64,000 bases of DNA from Flavobacterium sp. UBA4098 (GTDB lineage Bacteria > Bacteroidota > Bacteroidia > Flavobacteriales > Flavobacteriaceae): NCBI GenBank assembly GCA_002382495.1, contig DFXW01000041.1:124366-188365 (forward strand), in the 5' to 3' direction. The notes under the pieces were generated by a model. That model was not told where the DNA came from and searched no databases. It saw only the letters and a list, made by a program, of their open reading frames with translations. A program made the position numbers and the translations under genes. Positions 42,019 through 50,190 of the stretch are shown piece by piece (position 1 is the first letter of the stretch; each line of letters starts with the position of its first letter).

Positions 42019-43044
42019 TTATGATTTTTGGTTGTTGGTGTCCAATGGAAATTCAGCCATACTGATTTTTTTACGGTCTTCTTCTCTACCTGCAAGAATT
42101 TTCTCTTCTGTATTAATCACCACTTTTTCTAATTTGTGGTTGTATTTATTTTGATTGATAACCGAATCTTTTTCAAACGCTCTTGGTCCTTCAATGGTCC
42201 AATCGTTGACATCTTTATGGTCAAAACGACATCCGTTACAAATGAATTCTTCTACTTCATGGTACTCGTCTTTTCTTCCTGTTACTCTTTGAATCTCGTC
42301 ACCAAACATCCAAACGGTTGTTTTTCCGCAACATTTATCACAATCTCTGTGCGCGTTGTACGGTTTGCTGAACCACACTCTCGATTTGAATCGGAACGTT
42401 TTATCAGTCAAAGCCCCAACCGGACAAACATCAATCATGTTGCCAGAGAATTCATTGTCAATTGCTTTCGAGATACAAGTTGAAATGTTAGCGTGATCGC
42501 CACGATCCATAACACCATGTACTCTATCATCTGTCAATTGATCGGCCACCTGAACACAACGTTGGCATAAAATACAACGGTTCATGTGCAATTGAATATT
42601 TGGTCCAATATCTTCTGGCTCAAAAGTTCTTTTGTCTTCTATATAACGAGTTTGTGATTTTCCGTGTTCGAAACTCAAGTTTTGCAAATCACATTCGCCA
42701 GCTTGGTCACACACTGGACAATCCAAAGGATGGTTGATTAGCAAGAATTCAGTAACTGATTTTCTAGCCTCAGTAACTCGTTCCGAAGATTTCGAGTTCA
42801 CTTCCATTCCGTCCATACATCCTGTTACACAAGACGCCATTAGTTTTGGCATGGGTCTCGGGTCGGCTTCACTTCCTTTAGAAACTTCGACTAAACAACA
42901 ACGGCATTTTCCACCGCTTCCTTTTAGTTTAGAATAATAGCACATGGCTGGCGGGACTACTTCTCCACCAATCATTCGCGCTGCTTGCAGGATGGTTGTT
43001 CCTGGTTCTACTTCTATTGACTGACCGTCTATTGTTACTTTCAT
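42019..43044 (-). CDS. nuoG: NADH-quinone oxidoreductase subunit G, short form
   Basis: Electron-transfer subunit of complex I. At 341 residues it has only the iron-sulfur part. Visible are the [2Fe-2S] site (CYYSKLKGSGGKCRCC), the His-ligated cluster motif (HPLDCPVCDQAGEC), the ferredoxin motif (CILCQRCVQ) and CPVGALTDK. A further set (CDKCCGKT ... CNGCR) corresponds to the 4Fe-4S portion that normally begins the molybdopterin-like domain. The large C-terminal domain of E. coli NuoG (about 550 more residues) is absent; the next gene begins 3 bases later, so this is a natural short form, which I recall as common in Flavobacteria. Confidence 0.93.
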   Translation of the reverse strand: MKVTIDGQSIEVEPGTTILQAARMIGGEVVPPAMCYYSKLKGSGGKCRCCLVEVSKGSEADPRPMPKLMASCVTGCMDGMEVNSKSSERVTEARKSVTEFLLINHPLDCPVCDQAGECDLQNLSFEHGKSQTRYIEDKRTFEPEDIGPNIQLHMNRCILCQRCVQVADQLTDDRVHGVMDRGDHANISTCISKAIDNEFSGNMIDVCPVGALTDKTFRFKSRVWFSKPYNAHRDCDKCCGKTTVWMFGDEIQRVTGRKDEYHEVEEFICNGCRFDHKDVNDWTIEGPRAFEKDSVINQNKYNHKLEKVVINTEEKILAGREEDRKKISMAEFPLDTNNQKS

Positions 43045-43095
43045 ATTATTAGTTGTTGGTTGTTGGATGATAGTTTAACTATTAGCCTTCAACTT

Positions 43096-44463
43096 TTATA
43101 CGGTTTGTTTTGCTACTAAATGTCTCACTTTTTCAAATGGTTCATTGACAAAATGGTCTCTATGTTTGATTTTTTCTGGGAAACGAATATGGTACTCAAA
43201 TTCCTCTCTAAAGTGACGAATCGCAGCGGCAACAGGCCAAGAAGCAGCATCACCTAAAGGACAAATGGTATTTCCTTCGATTTTACTTTGAATGCTCAAA
43301 AGCAATTCAATATCTTCTTCACGACCGTGACCGTTTTCGATTCGGTGTAATACTTTTTCCAACCAACCTGTTCCTTCTCTACATGGCGTACATTGACCAC
43401 AGCTTTCATGATGGTAAAAACGAGAGAAATTCCAAGTGTTACGAACAATACAAGCGGTATCGTCATACACTATAAATCCTCCTGAACCCAACATGGATCC
43501 TGTAGCAAAACCTCCGTCAGACAAACTTTCGTAGGTCATCAATCGGTCTTCACCAGCGGCTGTTTTGTAAATTAAATTCGCTGGTAAAATTGGCACTGAA
43601 CTTCCTCCCGGAACAAAGGCTTTTAAAGGCCGGTCAGAACTCATTCCGCCTAAATATTCATCAGAATTCATGAATTCGTATACGCTTAATCCCATTTCAA
43701 TTTCATATACTCCTGGATTTTTAATGTTTCCTGAAGCCGAAATTAATTTGGTTCCTGTAGAACGTCCCACCCCAATTTTAGCATAATCGGCACCCGAATT
43801 GTTTACAATCCAAGGCACAGCCGAAATAGTTTCTACGTTATTAACCACTGTTGGGTTAGCCCAAAGTCCTGATACCGCAGGAAAAGGTGGTTTGATACGT
43901 GGGTTACCACGTTTTCCTTCCAATGATTCAATTAATGCAGTTTCTTCACCACAGATGTAAGCACCGGCACCACAATGAACATATAGTTCTAGGTCGTAAC
44001 CTGTACCTAATATATTTTTACCTAACCAACCAGCAGCTTTCGCTTCGGCGATGGCTCTTTCTAATATTTTATAGACCCACATGTACTCTCCACGAATGTA
44101 GATGTACGAGCGGTTAGCACCCAAGGCATAACTCGAAGTAATCATTCCCTCTATTAACAAGTGCGGAATGTACTCCATCAAGAAACGGTCTTTGAAAGTT
44201 CCCGGTTCTGATTCGTCAGCATTACATACTAAATGTCTTGGCTTTCCTGATTTTTTATCAATGAAACTCCATTTCATTCCGGCAGGGAAACCGGCACCAC
44301 CACGTCCACGTAGCCCCGAAGTTTTTACTTCTTCAACTACTTCGTCAGGGGTTAATGTTTTTAGGGCTTTTTCTACAGAGGCATACCCACCATTTTGACG
44401 GTATACTTCGTAGGTTTTAATCCCTGGAATATTGATTTTGTCTAGTAATATTTTTTGTGACAT
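43096..44463 (-). CDS. nuoF: NADH-quinone oxidoreductase subunit F (NADH-binding)
   Basis: Binds FMN, NADH and cluster N3, so it is where electrons enter complex I. The 455-residue protein has the NADH/FMN sites GLRGRGGAGFPAGMKW, VCNADESEPGTFKDR and CGAGAYICGEETALIESLEGKRGNPR (in parts), plus CGQCTPCREGTGWLEK with the [4Fe-4S] ligands and CPLGDAASWPV. The presence of nuoE-F-G means this complex should oxidise NADH, unlike the 11-subunit forms of other Bacteroidota. nuoE ends 1 base upstream. Confidence 0.97.
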   Translation of the reverse strand: MSQKILLDKINIPGIKTYEVYRQNGGYASVEKALKTLTPDEVVEEVKTSGLRGRGGAGFPAGMKWSFIDKKSGKPRHLVCNADESEPGTFKDRFLMEYIPHLLIEGMITSSYALGANRSYIYIRGEYMWVYKILERAIAEAKAAGWLGKNILGTGYDLELYVHCGAGAYICGEETALIESLEGKRGNPRIKPPFPAVSGLWANPTVVNNVETISAVPWIVNNSGADYAKIGVGRSTGTKLISASGNIKNPGVYEIEMGLSVYEFMNSDEYLGGMSSDRPLKAFVPGGSSVPILPANLIYKTAAGEDRLMTYESLSDGGFATGSMLGSGGFIVYDDTACIVRNTWNFSRFYHHESCGQCTPCREGTGWLEKVLHRIENGHGREEDIELLLSIQSKIEGNTICPLGDAASWPVAAAIRHFREEFEYHIRFPEKIKHRDHFVNEPFEKVRHLVAKQTV

Positions 44464-44464
44464 C

Positions 44465-44995
44465 TTATTTATCGTGTAAGATTATTTTACCCGCTTTGGC
44501 ATCTTCAATAATTTGGTCGATCTTTTGTTCGTTCAAATGCTCTTTGTAGAAATCGCCTAGCTGCATCATTGGGGCATACCCACAAGCACCTAAACATTCT
44601 ACTCCGCGTACTTCAAAAAGACCATCTGCAGTAATTTCGCCTACTTTTACGCCTAACTTTTCACAAGTGTAGTCCATTAGGTTTTCAACTCCATTCAAAC
44701 AGCAAGGAGAAGTTTGGCAAAACTCAAACATGTATTTTCCAATCGGTTTTAAATTGAACATGGTATAAAAAGTAGCTACTTCGTATACTTCAACCGGTTT
44801 AATGTGAAGGATTTCAGCCACTTTATCCATTAACTCAATACTCAACCAATTTTGGTGTGCATCTTGTACTTCGTGCAAAACAGGAATCAAAGCTGATTTT
44901 CTGTTTTCTTCAGGATAATGACCAATTAATTCATTGATGCGATTCATCAAGGCTTCGGTCATATTTATTTCTTGTTTGTGTAAGGTACGTTCCAT
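44465..44995 (-). CDS. nuoE: NADH-quinone oxidoreductase subunit E ([2Fe-2S])
   Basis: Thioredoxin-like [2Fe-2S] subunit (176 residues) of the NADH-oxidising module. Cluster ligands lie in CQTSPCCLNGVENL and ECLGACGYAPMMQL. An alternative ATG at 44962 (MTEALMNRINELIG) would remove 11 residues; both starts fall just after nuoD. It precedes nuoF directly. Confidence 0.96.
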   Translation of the reverse strand: MERTLHKQEINMTEALMNRINELIGHYPEENRKSALIPVLHEVQDAHQNWLSIELMDKVAEILHIKPVEVYEVATFYTMFNLKPIGKYMFEFCQTSPCCLNGVENLMDYTCEKLGVKVGEITADGLFEVRGVECLGACGYAPMMQLGDFYKEHLNEQKIDQIIEDAKAGKIILHDK

Positions 44996-44998
44996 AAT

Positions 44999-46234
44999 TT
45001 ATGCGTCTAATTCTCCGGCAATAACATTTAAACTTGATAAAATGACAATCGCATCCGAAAGCATCGCGCCTTTTATCATTTCTGGATAGGCTTGGTAATA
45101 GATAAAACAAGGTCTGCGGAAATGCAATCTGTAAGGCGTACGGCTTCCGTCAGTAACTAAATAGAATCCAACTTCTCCGTTTCCACCTTCCACAGGATGG
45201 TAAATTTCAGCTACTGGAACCGGAACTTCACCCATTACAATTTTGAAGTGGTAAATCAAAGACTCCATATTATGGTAAACGTCTTCTTTTGGAGGCAAGT
45301 AGTATTCCGGAACATCAGCATGGTAAGGTCCTTCAGGTAATTTTGCTAAAGCCTGACGAATGATACTGATACTTTCCCAAACTTCAGCATTACGAACGCA
45401 AAAACGATCGTAGGTGTCTCCTGATTTTCCAACAGGAACGATAAAGTCAAAATCTTCGTAAGAACTGTACGGTTGTGCTACACGTACATCGTAATCTACT
45501 CCTGCAGCACGTAAGTTAGGTCCTGTAAATCCATAAGCCATAGCTTGTTCTGCTGTAATCGCACCTACATTTACGGTTCTGTCAATAAAGATTCTGTTTC
45601 TTTCAAATAGGTTTTCAAATTCTTTCCAGGCTACCGGAAATTCTTCCAAAAACACTTCTAATTTGCGGAAAGCTTCTGGCGACCAGTCTCTTTCGAAACC
45701 ACCTATTCTTCCCATATTGGTTGTTAAACGGGCTCCACAAATTTCTTCGTAGATTTCGTATACCTTTTCTCTAAATTGGAACACATATAAAAATCCGGTA
45801 TACGCTCCTGTATCCACTCCTAGAATAGAATTGCAAATCAAGTGATCGGTAATTCGAGCCAATTCCATTACGATAACACGTAAATATTGCGCTCTTTTTG
45901 GCACTTCAATATCCAATAGTTTTTCTAAAGTCATCCACCATCCCATATTGTTAATAGGAGAGGAGCAATAGTTCATTCTATCGGTAAGTGGTGTAATTTG
46001 GTAAAACGGGCGATTTTCAGCTATTTTTTCAAAAGCTCTATGGATGTAACCAATGGTTGGTTCTGCTTCCAAGATTCTTTCTCCGTCCATCAACAAGATA
46101 TTTTGAAAAATACCGTGTGTTGCTGGGTGAGTAGGCCCCAAGTTCAGAATAGAAAGCTCGCTTCCGTCTTCATTATGGCGCTCTTTGATTATTTTAGCAT
46201 AGCGATGCTCTGGTGGTAATAATAGTTCTGACAT
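44999..46234 (-). CDS. nuoD: NADH-quinone oxidoreductase subunit D
   Basis: 49-kDa-type subunit forming the quinone-binding pocket, 411 residues. LNLGPTHPATHGIFQNILLMDGE, EPTIGYIHRAFEKIAEN, TDRMNYCSSPINN, VNVGAITAEQAMAYGFTGPNLR and TDGSRTPYRLHFRRPCF are conserved segments. nuoC is a separate gene here, not fused. Confidence 0.97.
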   Translation of the reverse strand: MSELLLPPEHRYAKIIKERHNEDGSELSILNLGPTHPATHGIFQNILLMDGERILEAEPTIGYIHRAFEKIAENRPFYQITPLTDRMNYCSSPINNMGWWMTLEKLLDIEVPKRAQYLRVIVMELARITDHLICNSILGVDTGAYTGFLYVFQFREKVYEIYEEICGARLTTNMGRIGGFERDWSPEAFRKLEVFLEEFPVAWKEFENLFERNRIFIDRTVNVGAITAEQAMAYGFTGPNLRAAGVDYDVRVAQPYSSYEDFDFIVPVGKSGDTYDRFCVRNAEVWESISIIRQALAKLPEGPYHADVPEYYLPPKEDVYHNMESLIYHFKIVMGEVPVPVAEIYHPVEGGNGEVGFYLVTDGSRTPYRLHFRRPCFIYYQAYPEMIKGAMLSDAIVILSSLNVIAGELDA

Positions 46235-46266
46235 TTAGTGAATGTGAAAAATTATATATTGTTTTG

Positions 46267-46788
46267 TTAGCAATTTGCTGTTGTTCTTCCGAAGAAACGA
46301 TCATCTTTATCCGTTCTTCCGCTGTCTTCCATTGGGAATTCTTTTCGCATTGGAAAAGAAACCATTTCGTCCATATTTAAAATACGTTTCAATTGAGGGT
46401 GTCCAATGAAATTGATGCCGTAAAAATCGTAGGCTTCTCTTTCCATCCAATTAGAACTTAAGAAGATATTTGATACGGTTTTGATTTCAGGATTGTTTCC
46501 GCTTAGAAACGCTTTGATTTTAATTCGTTTGTTTTCGTACCAATTGTGCATATGGTATACCACTGCAAATTGTCTTGCTTCTTCATTATCTGGATAATGA
46601 ATCCCACATAAATCTGTCAAAAAGTGAAAACGTAAAACAGGATCGTTTTTTAAGAAAAGGATAACGGCTGTGATTTTGTCAGCGGCTACTTCAAATGAAA
46701 AAATATCTTTTTCTTGATTGAATTGAAAAACATCGGAACCAAAAGTGGCTACTAATTTTTCTTGTATTTCGTTTGTTTCTAAAGCCAT
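46267..46788 (-). CDS. nuoC: NADH-quinone oxidoreductase subunit C
   Basis: 30-kDa-type subunit (173 residues) at the interface to NuoD. Conserved LTDLCGIHYPDNE, VVYHMHNWYENKRIKIKAFL and SNWMEREAYDFYGINFIGHPQLKRIL segments are seen (in parts). It begins 4 bases after the nuoB stop region, in order A-B-C-D. Confidence 0.95.
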   Translation of the reverse strand: MALETNEIQEKLVATFGSDVFQFNQEKDIFSFEVAADKITAVILFLKNDPVLRFHFLTDLCGIHYPDNEEARQFAVVYHMHNWYENKRIKIKAFLSGNNPEIKTVSNIFLSSNWMEREAYDFYGINFIGHPQLKRILNMDEMVSFPMRKEFPMEDSGRTDKDDRFFGRTTANC

Positions 46789-46792
46789 CGTG

Positions 46793-47341
46793 TTATTTGA
46801 TATTATAAGAAGCTAATAATTCTTGGTACTCTGGAGAACTTCTTCTTCTAACCGATTCGTTTTTAACGATTTCTTGCAATTTCATAACACCGTCCACAAT
46901 TTGTTCTGGTCTTGGAGGACAACCCGGAACATAAACGTCTACTGGAATTACTTTGTCAATTCCTTGTAAAACAGAGTAAGTGTCAAAAATACCTCCTGAA
47001 GAAGCACAAGCGCCAACGGCGATTACCCAACGAGGTTCTGACATTTGTTCGTATACCTGACGTAAAATAGGCGCCATTTTTTTAGAAATAGTACCCATAA
47101 CCATCAACATATCGGCTTGACGTGGAGAAAAACTCACACGCTCAGAACCAAAACGAGCTAGGTCATAGTGCGAAGCCATAGTGGCCATAAATTCAATTCC
47201 GCAACAAGAAGTTGCGAAAGGTAAAGGCCAAAGTGAATTGGCACGAGCCAAACCTACTACATCATTAAGCTTTGTAGCGAAGAAACCTTCTCCTACAACT
47301 CCTTCCGGCGGTGCTACCATTGTTGTTTTTGAATCACTCAT
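46793..47341 (-). CDS. nuoB: NADH-quinone oxidoreductase subunit B
   Basis: Carries cluster N2, which passes electrons to quinone; 182 residues. The tandem cysteines are in FATSCCGIEFMAT; the other ligands are in VGACASSGGIFDTY and VPGCPPRPEQIVDG. This spacing matches the family. nuoA ends 40 bases upstream. Confidence 0.97.
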   Translation of the reverse strand: MSDSKTTMVAPPEGVVGEGFFATKLNDVVGLARANSLWPLPFATSCCGIEFMATMASHYDLARFGSERVSFSPRQADMLMVMGTISKKMAPILRQVYEQMSEPRWVIAVGACASSGGIFDTYSVLQGIDKVIPVDVYVPGCPPRPEQIVDGVMKLQEIVKNESVRRRSSPEYQELLASYNIK

Positions 47342-47381
47342 TTCGAATTCGTATTTTTTTGAATTGATACTTTTAAATTAA

Positions 47382-47747
47382 TTATTCCCAGTCTAGTGCT
47401 TTTTTCTTGATGATGTAGAAGAATCCTACTAACAACAAAAGCATGAAAACGACCATTTTAATCATCCCTTCTATTCCTAATTCTTTGAAGTTGATTGCCC
47501 AAGGATATAAGAAAATAACTTCCACATCGAATAATACGAAAAGGATAGCTACGACAAAATATTTTACAGAGAAAGGAATACGTGCATTTCCTACTGATTC
47601 AATACCACATTCAAAGTTTTTGTCTTTGGATTGAGAGGTTCTTTTTGGACCTAATTTTCCAGAAACAAATATGGTACCTGCCACAAAACCAACTGCTAAA
47701 AGCAGCTGCATGAAAATTGGAATATAATTCAATTGTTCTGATTGCAT
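47382..47747 (-). CDS. nuoA: NADH-quinone oxidoreductase subunit A
   Basis: Three-helix membrane subunit (121 residues), first gene of the nuo operon. The start is the ATG at 47747 (MQSEQLNYIPIF); a longer frame to 47795 would cross the promoter -7 box. FECGIESVGNARIPFSVKYFVVAILFVLFDVEVIFLYPWA (in parts, near 50-90) has the conserved Cys loop and DVE acid pair. Confidence 0.95.
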   Translation of the reverse strand: MQSEQLNYIPIFMQLLLAVGFVAGTIFVSGKLGPKRTSQSKDKNFECGIESVGNARIPFSVKYFVVAILFVLFDVEVIFLYPWAINFKELGIEGMIKMVVFMLLLLVGFFYIIKKKALDWE

Positions 47748-47779
47748 AATTATTTGGATTTTTTGTTGAATTTTAGCCA

Positions 47780-47810
47780 CAAAGATAACTTTCAACTAAT
47801 TAAAACACAA
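47780..47810 (-). promoter_or_regulatory. Bacteroidota-type promoter of the nuo operon
   Basis: Minus strand TTG (47810-47808), 20-base spacer, TATCTTTG (47787-47780). The box ends 32 bases before the nuoA ATG at 47747. It would drive all fourteen genes as far as the terminator at 34743-34779. Confidence 0.6.
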
Positions 47811-47923
47811 GCGGAAATCCGAATTTAATCGTACTAAAAATCTAAAAAATAGCTTATTTTTATTGATTATAAATAAAGAGGTAGTTGATGCTTGTGTTTA
47901 AGGAGTTTAAAAAAACAGTAAAC

Positions 47924-47955
47924 AAAAAAACGCCCCGATATTTATCGGGGCGTTT
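47924..47955 (-). terminator. Terminator of cspA
   Basis: AAACGCCCCGATA (47928-47940) pairs with TATCGGGGCGTTT (47943-47955) to form a GC-rich hairpin, with a T-run on the minus strand. Lies 37 bases after the cold-shock gene. Confidence 0.88.
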
Positions 47956-47991
47956 AGACCATTCTCAGGCTAAAAAAATATTTTTTTCAGC

Positions 47992-48186
47992 TTAGATAAC
48001 AGCTACTTGTGCAGCTACTTTTCCTTTTCTTCCTTCTTCTTCTACGTAGCTCACTCTGTCACCTTCGCGTAATTCTTCCGCTGTGATTCCTGATGCATGA
48101 ACGAAGATGTCTTTTCCTGTTTCTTCGTCCGTAATGAATCCATAACCTTTTGATTCATTAAAAAATTTAACTGTACCTGTACGCAT
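47992..48186 (-). CDS. cspA: Cold-shock domain protein
   Basis: A 64-residue OB-fold RNA/DNA-binding protein of the CspA family. KFFNESKGYGFI (RNP1) and DIFVHASGI (RNP2) are intact. It is somewhat acidic. It probably melts RNA secondary structure; whether it is cold induced cannot be told. It is a single gene with its own terminator and a TACATTTG box 30 bases upstream (48223-48216). Confidence 0.95.
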   Translation of the reverse strand: MRTGTVKFFNESKGYGFITDEETGKDIFVHASGITAEELREGDRVSYVEEEGRKGKVAAQVAVI

Positions 48187-48215
48187 TGTAATAGTAATAA
48201 TAATTTATAATAGAA

Positions 48216-48223
48216 CAAATGTA
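48216..48223 (-). promoter_or_regulatory. TAnnTTTG -7 box of cspA
   Basis: The minus strand reads TACATTTG 30 bases before the ATG at 48186. No TTG at normal spacing is seen. Confidence 0.4.
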
Positions 48224-48311
48224 GTATTAAATATAATACGAAAAACGTTTTTGATTTTTATTTTGCAAAAATATTGATTTTCAACGTTTTCTGACTAAAT
48301 TATCAGTTCAA

Positions 48312-50066
48312 CTACGCTTGAATATTCAATTGAATGTGTAATTCTTTCAATTGTGCGTCATCAATAGTTGAAGGTGCGTCAATCATCACATCGCGTCCCG
48401 AATTGTTTTTTGGGAAAGCAATAAAATCACGAATGGTTTCTTGCCCACCTAAAATTGCAACTAAACGGTCCAATCCAAAGGCTAATCCACCGTGAGGTGG
48501 TGCGCCAAATTGAAAAGCATCCATCAAGAATCCAAATTGAGCTTTAGCTTCTTCAGGGGTAAAACCTAAATATTTAAACATCAGTTCTTGCGTGGTTTTA
48601 TCGTGAATACGAATCGAACCTCCGCCAATTTCATTTCCGTTCAATACCATATCATAGGCATTGGCACGCACTTTTCCTGGATCAGTTGCTAATAAGTCCA
48701 TATCTTCTGGTTTAGGAGAAGTAAATGGATGGTGCATCGCATGGTAACGACCACTTTCTTCATCTAATTCTAATAAAGGAAAATCAACCACCCATAATGG
48801 TGCAAATTCGTCTGGTTTTCTCAAACCTAAACGAGATGCTAATTCCATTCGTAAAGCTGATAATTGGCCTCTGGTTTTGTTTGCAGGTCCTGATAATACA
48901 AAAATCATATCGCCAGCTTGTGCTTGTGTAGCTTTGGCCCATTGAGCCAAATCATCTTGATCGTAAAATTTATCTACGGATGATTTGTAGGTGCCATCGT
49001 CGTTGCATTTTACATAGACCATTCCTAAAGCGCCTATTTGAGGGCGTTTTACCCAATCAATCAAAGCATCAATTTCTTTTCGAGTGTAGTTTCCAGCGCC
49101 TGGAACTGCAATTCCTACTACTAATTCAGCGGCATTAAAAACGGGGAAATCCTTATGTTGTGCTACGGCATTCAGTTCGCCAAATTCCATTCCGAAACGA
49201 ATGTCTGGCTTGTCATTTCCGTAGGTTTTCATGGCATAATCGTAGGTAATTCTTGGGAATTTAGCTACTTCAACACCTTTTATTTCTTTTAATAAATGAC
49301 GGGTTAGTCCTTCAAAAACATTCAAAATATCTTCTTGCTCTACAAAGGCCATTTCGCAGTCAATTTGAGTAAACTCGGGTTGTCTGTCGGCACGTAAATC
49401 TTCGTCACGGAAACATTTTACAATTTGAAAATACTTGTCCATACCACCTACCATCAACAATTGTTTGAAAGTTTGAGGCGATTGGGGTAAAGCATAAAAT
49501 TGTCCTTCATTCATTCGCGAAGGCACTACAAAATCACGTGCTCCTTCCGGAGTAGATTTGATTAAATAAGGAGTTTCTACTTCACAAAAATCCAAATCAG
49601 AAAGGTATTTACGTACTTCCATTGCCACTTTGTGACGGAAAAGCAAACTGTTTTTTACTGGATTTCTTCGAATGTCAAGGTAACGGTATTTCATTCGGAT
49701 GTCTTCACCACCGTCTGTTTCATCTTCAATAGTGAAAGGAGGAGTCAAGGCCGCATTTAAAATGGTCATTTCTGAAACTAAAATCTCAATTTCTCCGGTT
49801 GGGATTGTTGTATTTTTTGATTCACGCTCAATAACAGTTCCTTTGACTTGGATTACAAATTCGCGTCCAAGGGTTTTAGCCAATTCAAAAACAGTTTTTT
49901 CGGTACGACTTTCGTCAAAAATCAATTGGGTTATTCCATAACGGTCGCGTAAATCGACCCAATTCATAAATCCTTTATCGCGCGATTTTTGCACCCAACC
50001 CGCTAATGTTACTTCTGTATTGATATGTGAGGCGTTCAATTCGCCACAGTTATGACTTCTGTACAT
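48312..50066 (-). CDS. aspS: Aspartate-tRNA ligase
   Basis: Charges tRNA-Asp with aspartate. The 584-residue bacterial-type enzyme starts at the ATG at 50066 ([14 protein letters not shown]). N-terminal OB anticodon-binding domain ([22 protein letters not shown]), class II motif 2 ([21 protein letters not shown], in parts), the bacterial GAD insert (about 290-420) and motif 3 ([16 protein letters not shown]) are all visible. A frame extending to 50087 is rejected because a TAAATTTG box lies at 50092-50085. Confidence 0.97.
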   Translation of the reverse strand: MYRSHNCGELNASHINTEVTLAGWVQKSRDKGFMNWVDLRDRYGITQLIFDESRTEKTVFELAKTLGREFVIQVKGTVIERESKNTTIPTGEIEILVSEMTILNAALTPPFTIEDETDGGEDIRMKYRYLDIRRNPVKNSLLFRHKVAMEVRKYLSDLDFCEVETPYLIKSTPEGARDFVVPSRMNEGQFYALPQSPQTFKQLLMVGGMDKYFQIVKCFRDEDLRADRQPEFTQIDCEMAFVEQEDILNVFEGLTRHLLKEIKGVEVAKFPRITYDYAMKTYGNDKPDIRFGMEFGELNAVAQHKDFPVFNAAELVVGIAVPGAGNYTRKEIDALIDWVKRPQIGALGMVYVKCNDDGTYKSSVDKFYDQDDLAQWAKATQAQAGDMIFVLSGPANKTRGQLSALRMELASRLGLRKPDEFAPLWVVDFPLLELDEESGRYHAMHHPFTSPKPEDMDLLATDPGKVRANAYDMVLNGNEIGGGSIRIHDKTTQELMFKYLGFTPEEAKAQFGFLMDAFQFGAPPHGGLAFGLDRLVAILGGQETIRDFIAFPKNNSGRDVMIDAPSTIDDAQLKELHIQLNIQA

Positions 50067-50084
50067 GATTAAAAATATTTGATG

Positions 50085-50092
50085 CAAATTTA
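50085..50092 (-). promoter_or_regulatory. TAnnTTTG -7 box of aspS
   Basis: Minus strand TAAATTTG, 18 bases before the aspS ATG at 50066. Confidence 0.45.
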
Positions 50093-50135
50093 GGACTAAT
50101 TATGAATAAATGCAGGATAAAATTATAAGAATAAA

Positions 50136-50165
50136 AAAACCTGCAAATTTTAGTTTGCAGGTTCT
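50136..50165 (-). terminator. Terminator of the RND efflux operon
   Basis: AACCTGCAAA (50138-50147) pairs with TTTGCAGGTT (50154-50163), followed on the minus strand by a T-run. Lies just after the permease stop at 50191. Confidence 0.85.
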
Positions 50166-50190
50166 TTATTCACTCTATTTAAAACATTTA

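Noticed and set aside
42019..43044. Frameshift in nuoG
   Set aside because: The gene ends cleanly at the next gene with only 3 bases between and no leftover C-terminal coding sequence, so it is a natural short form.
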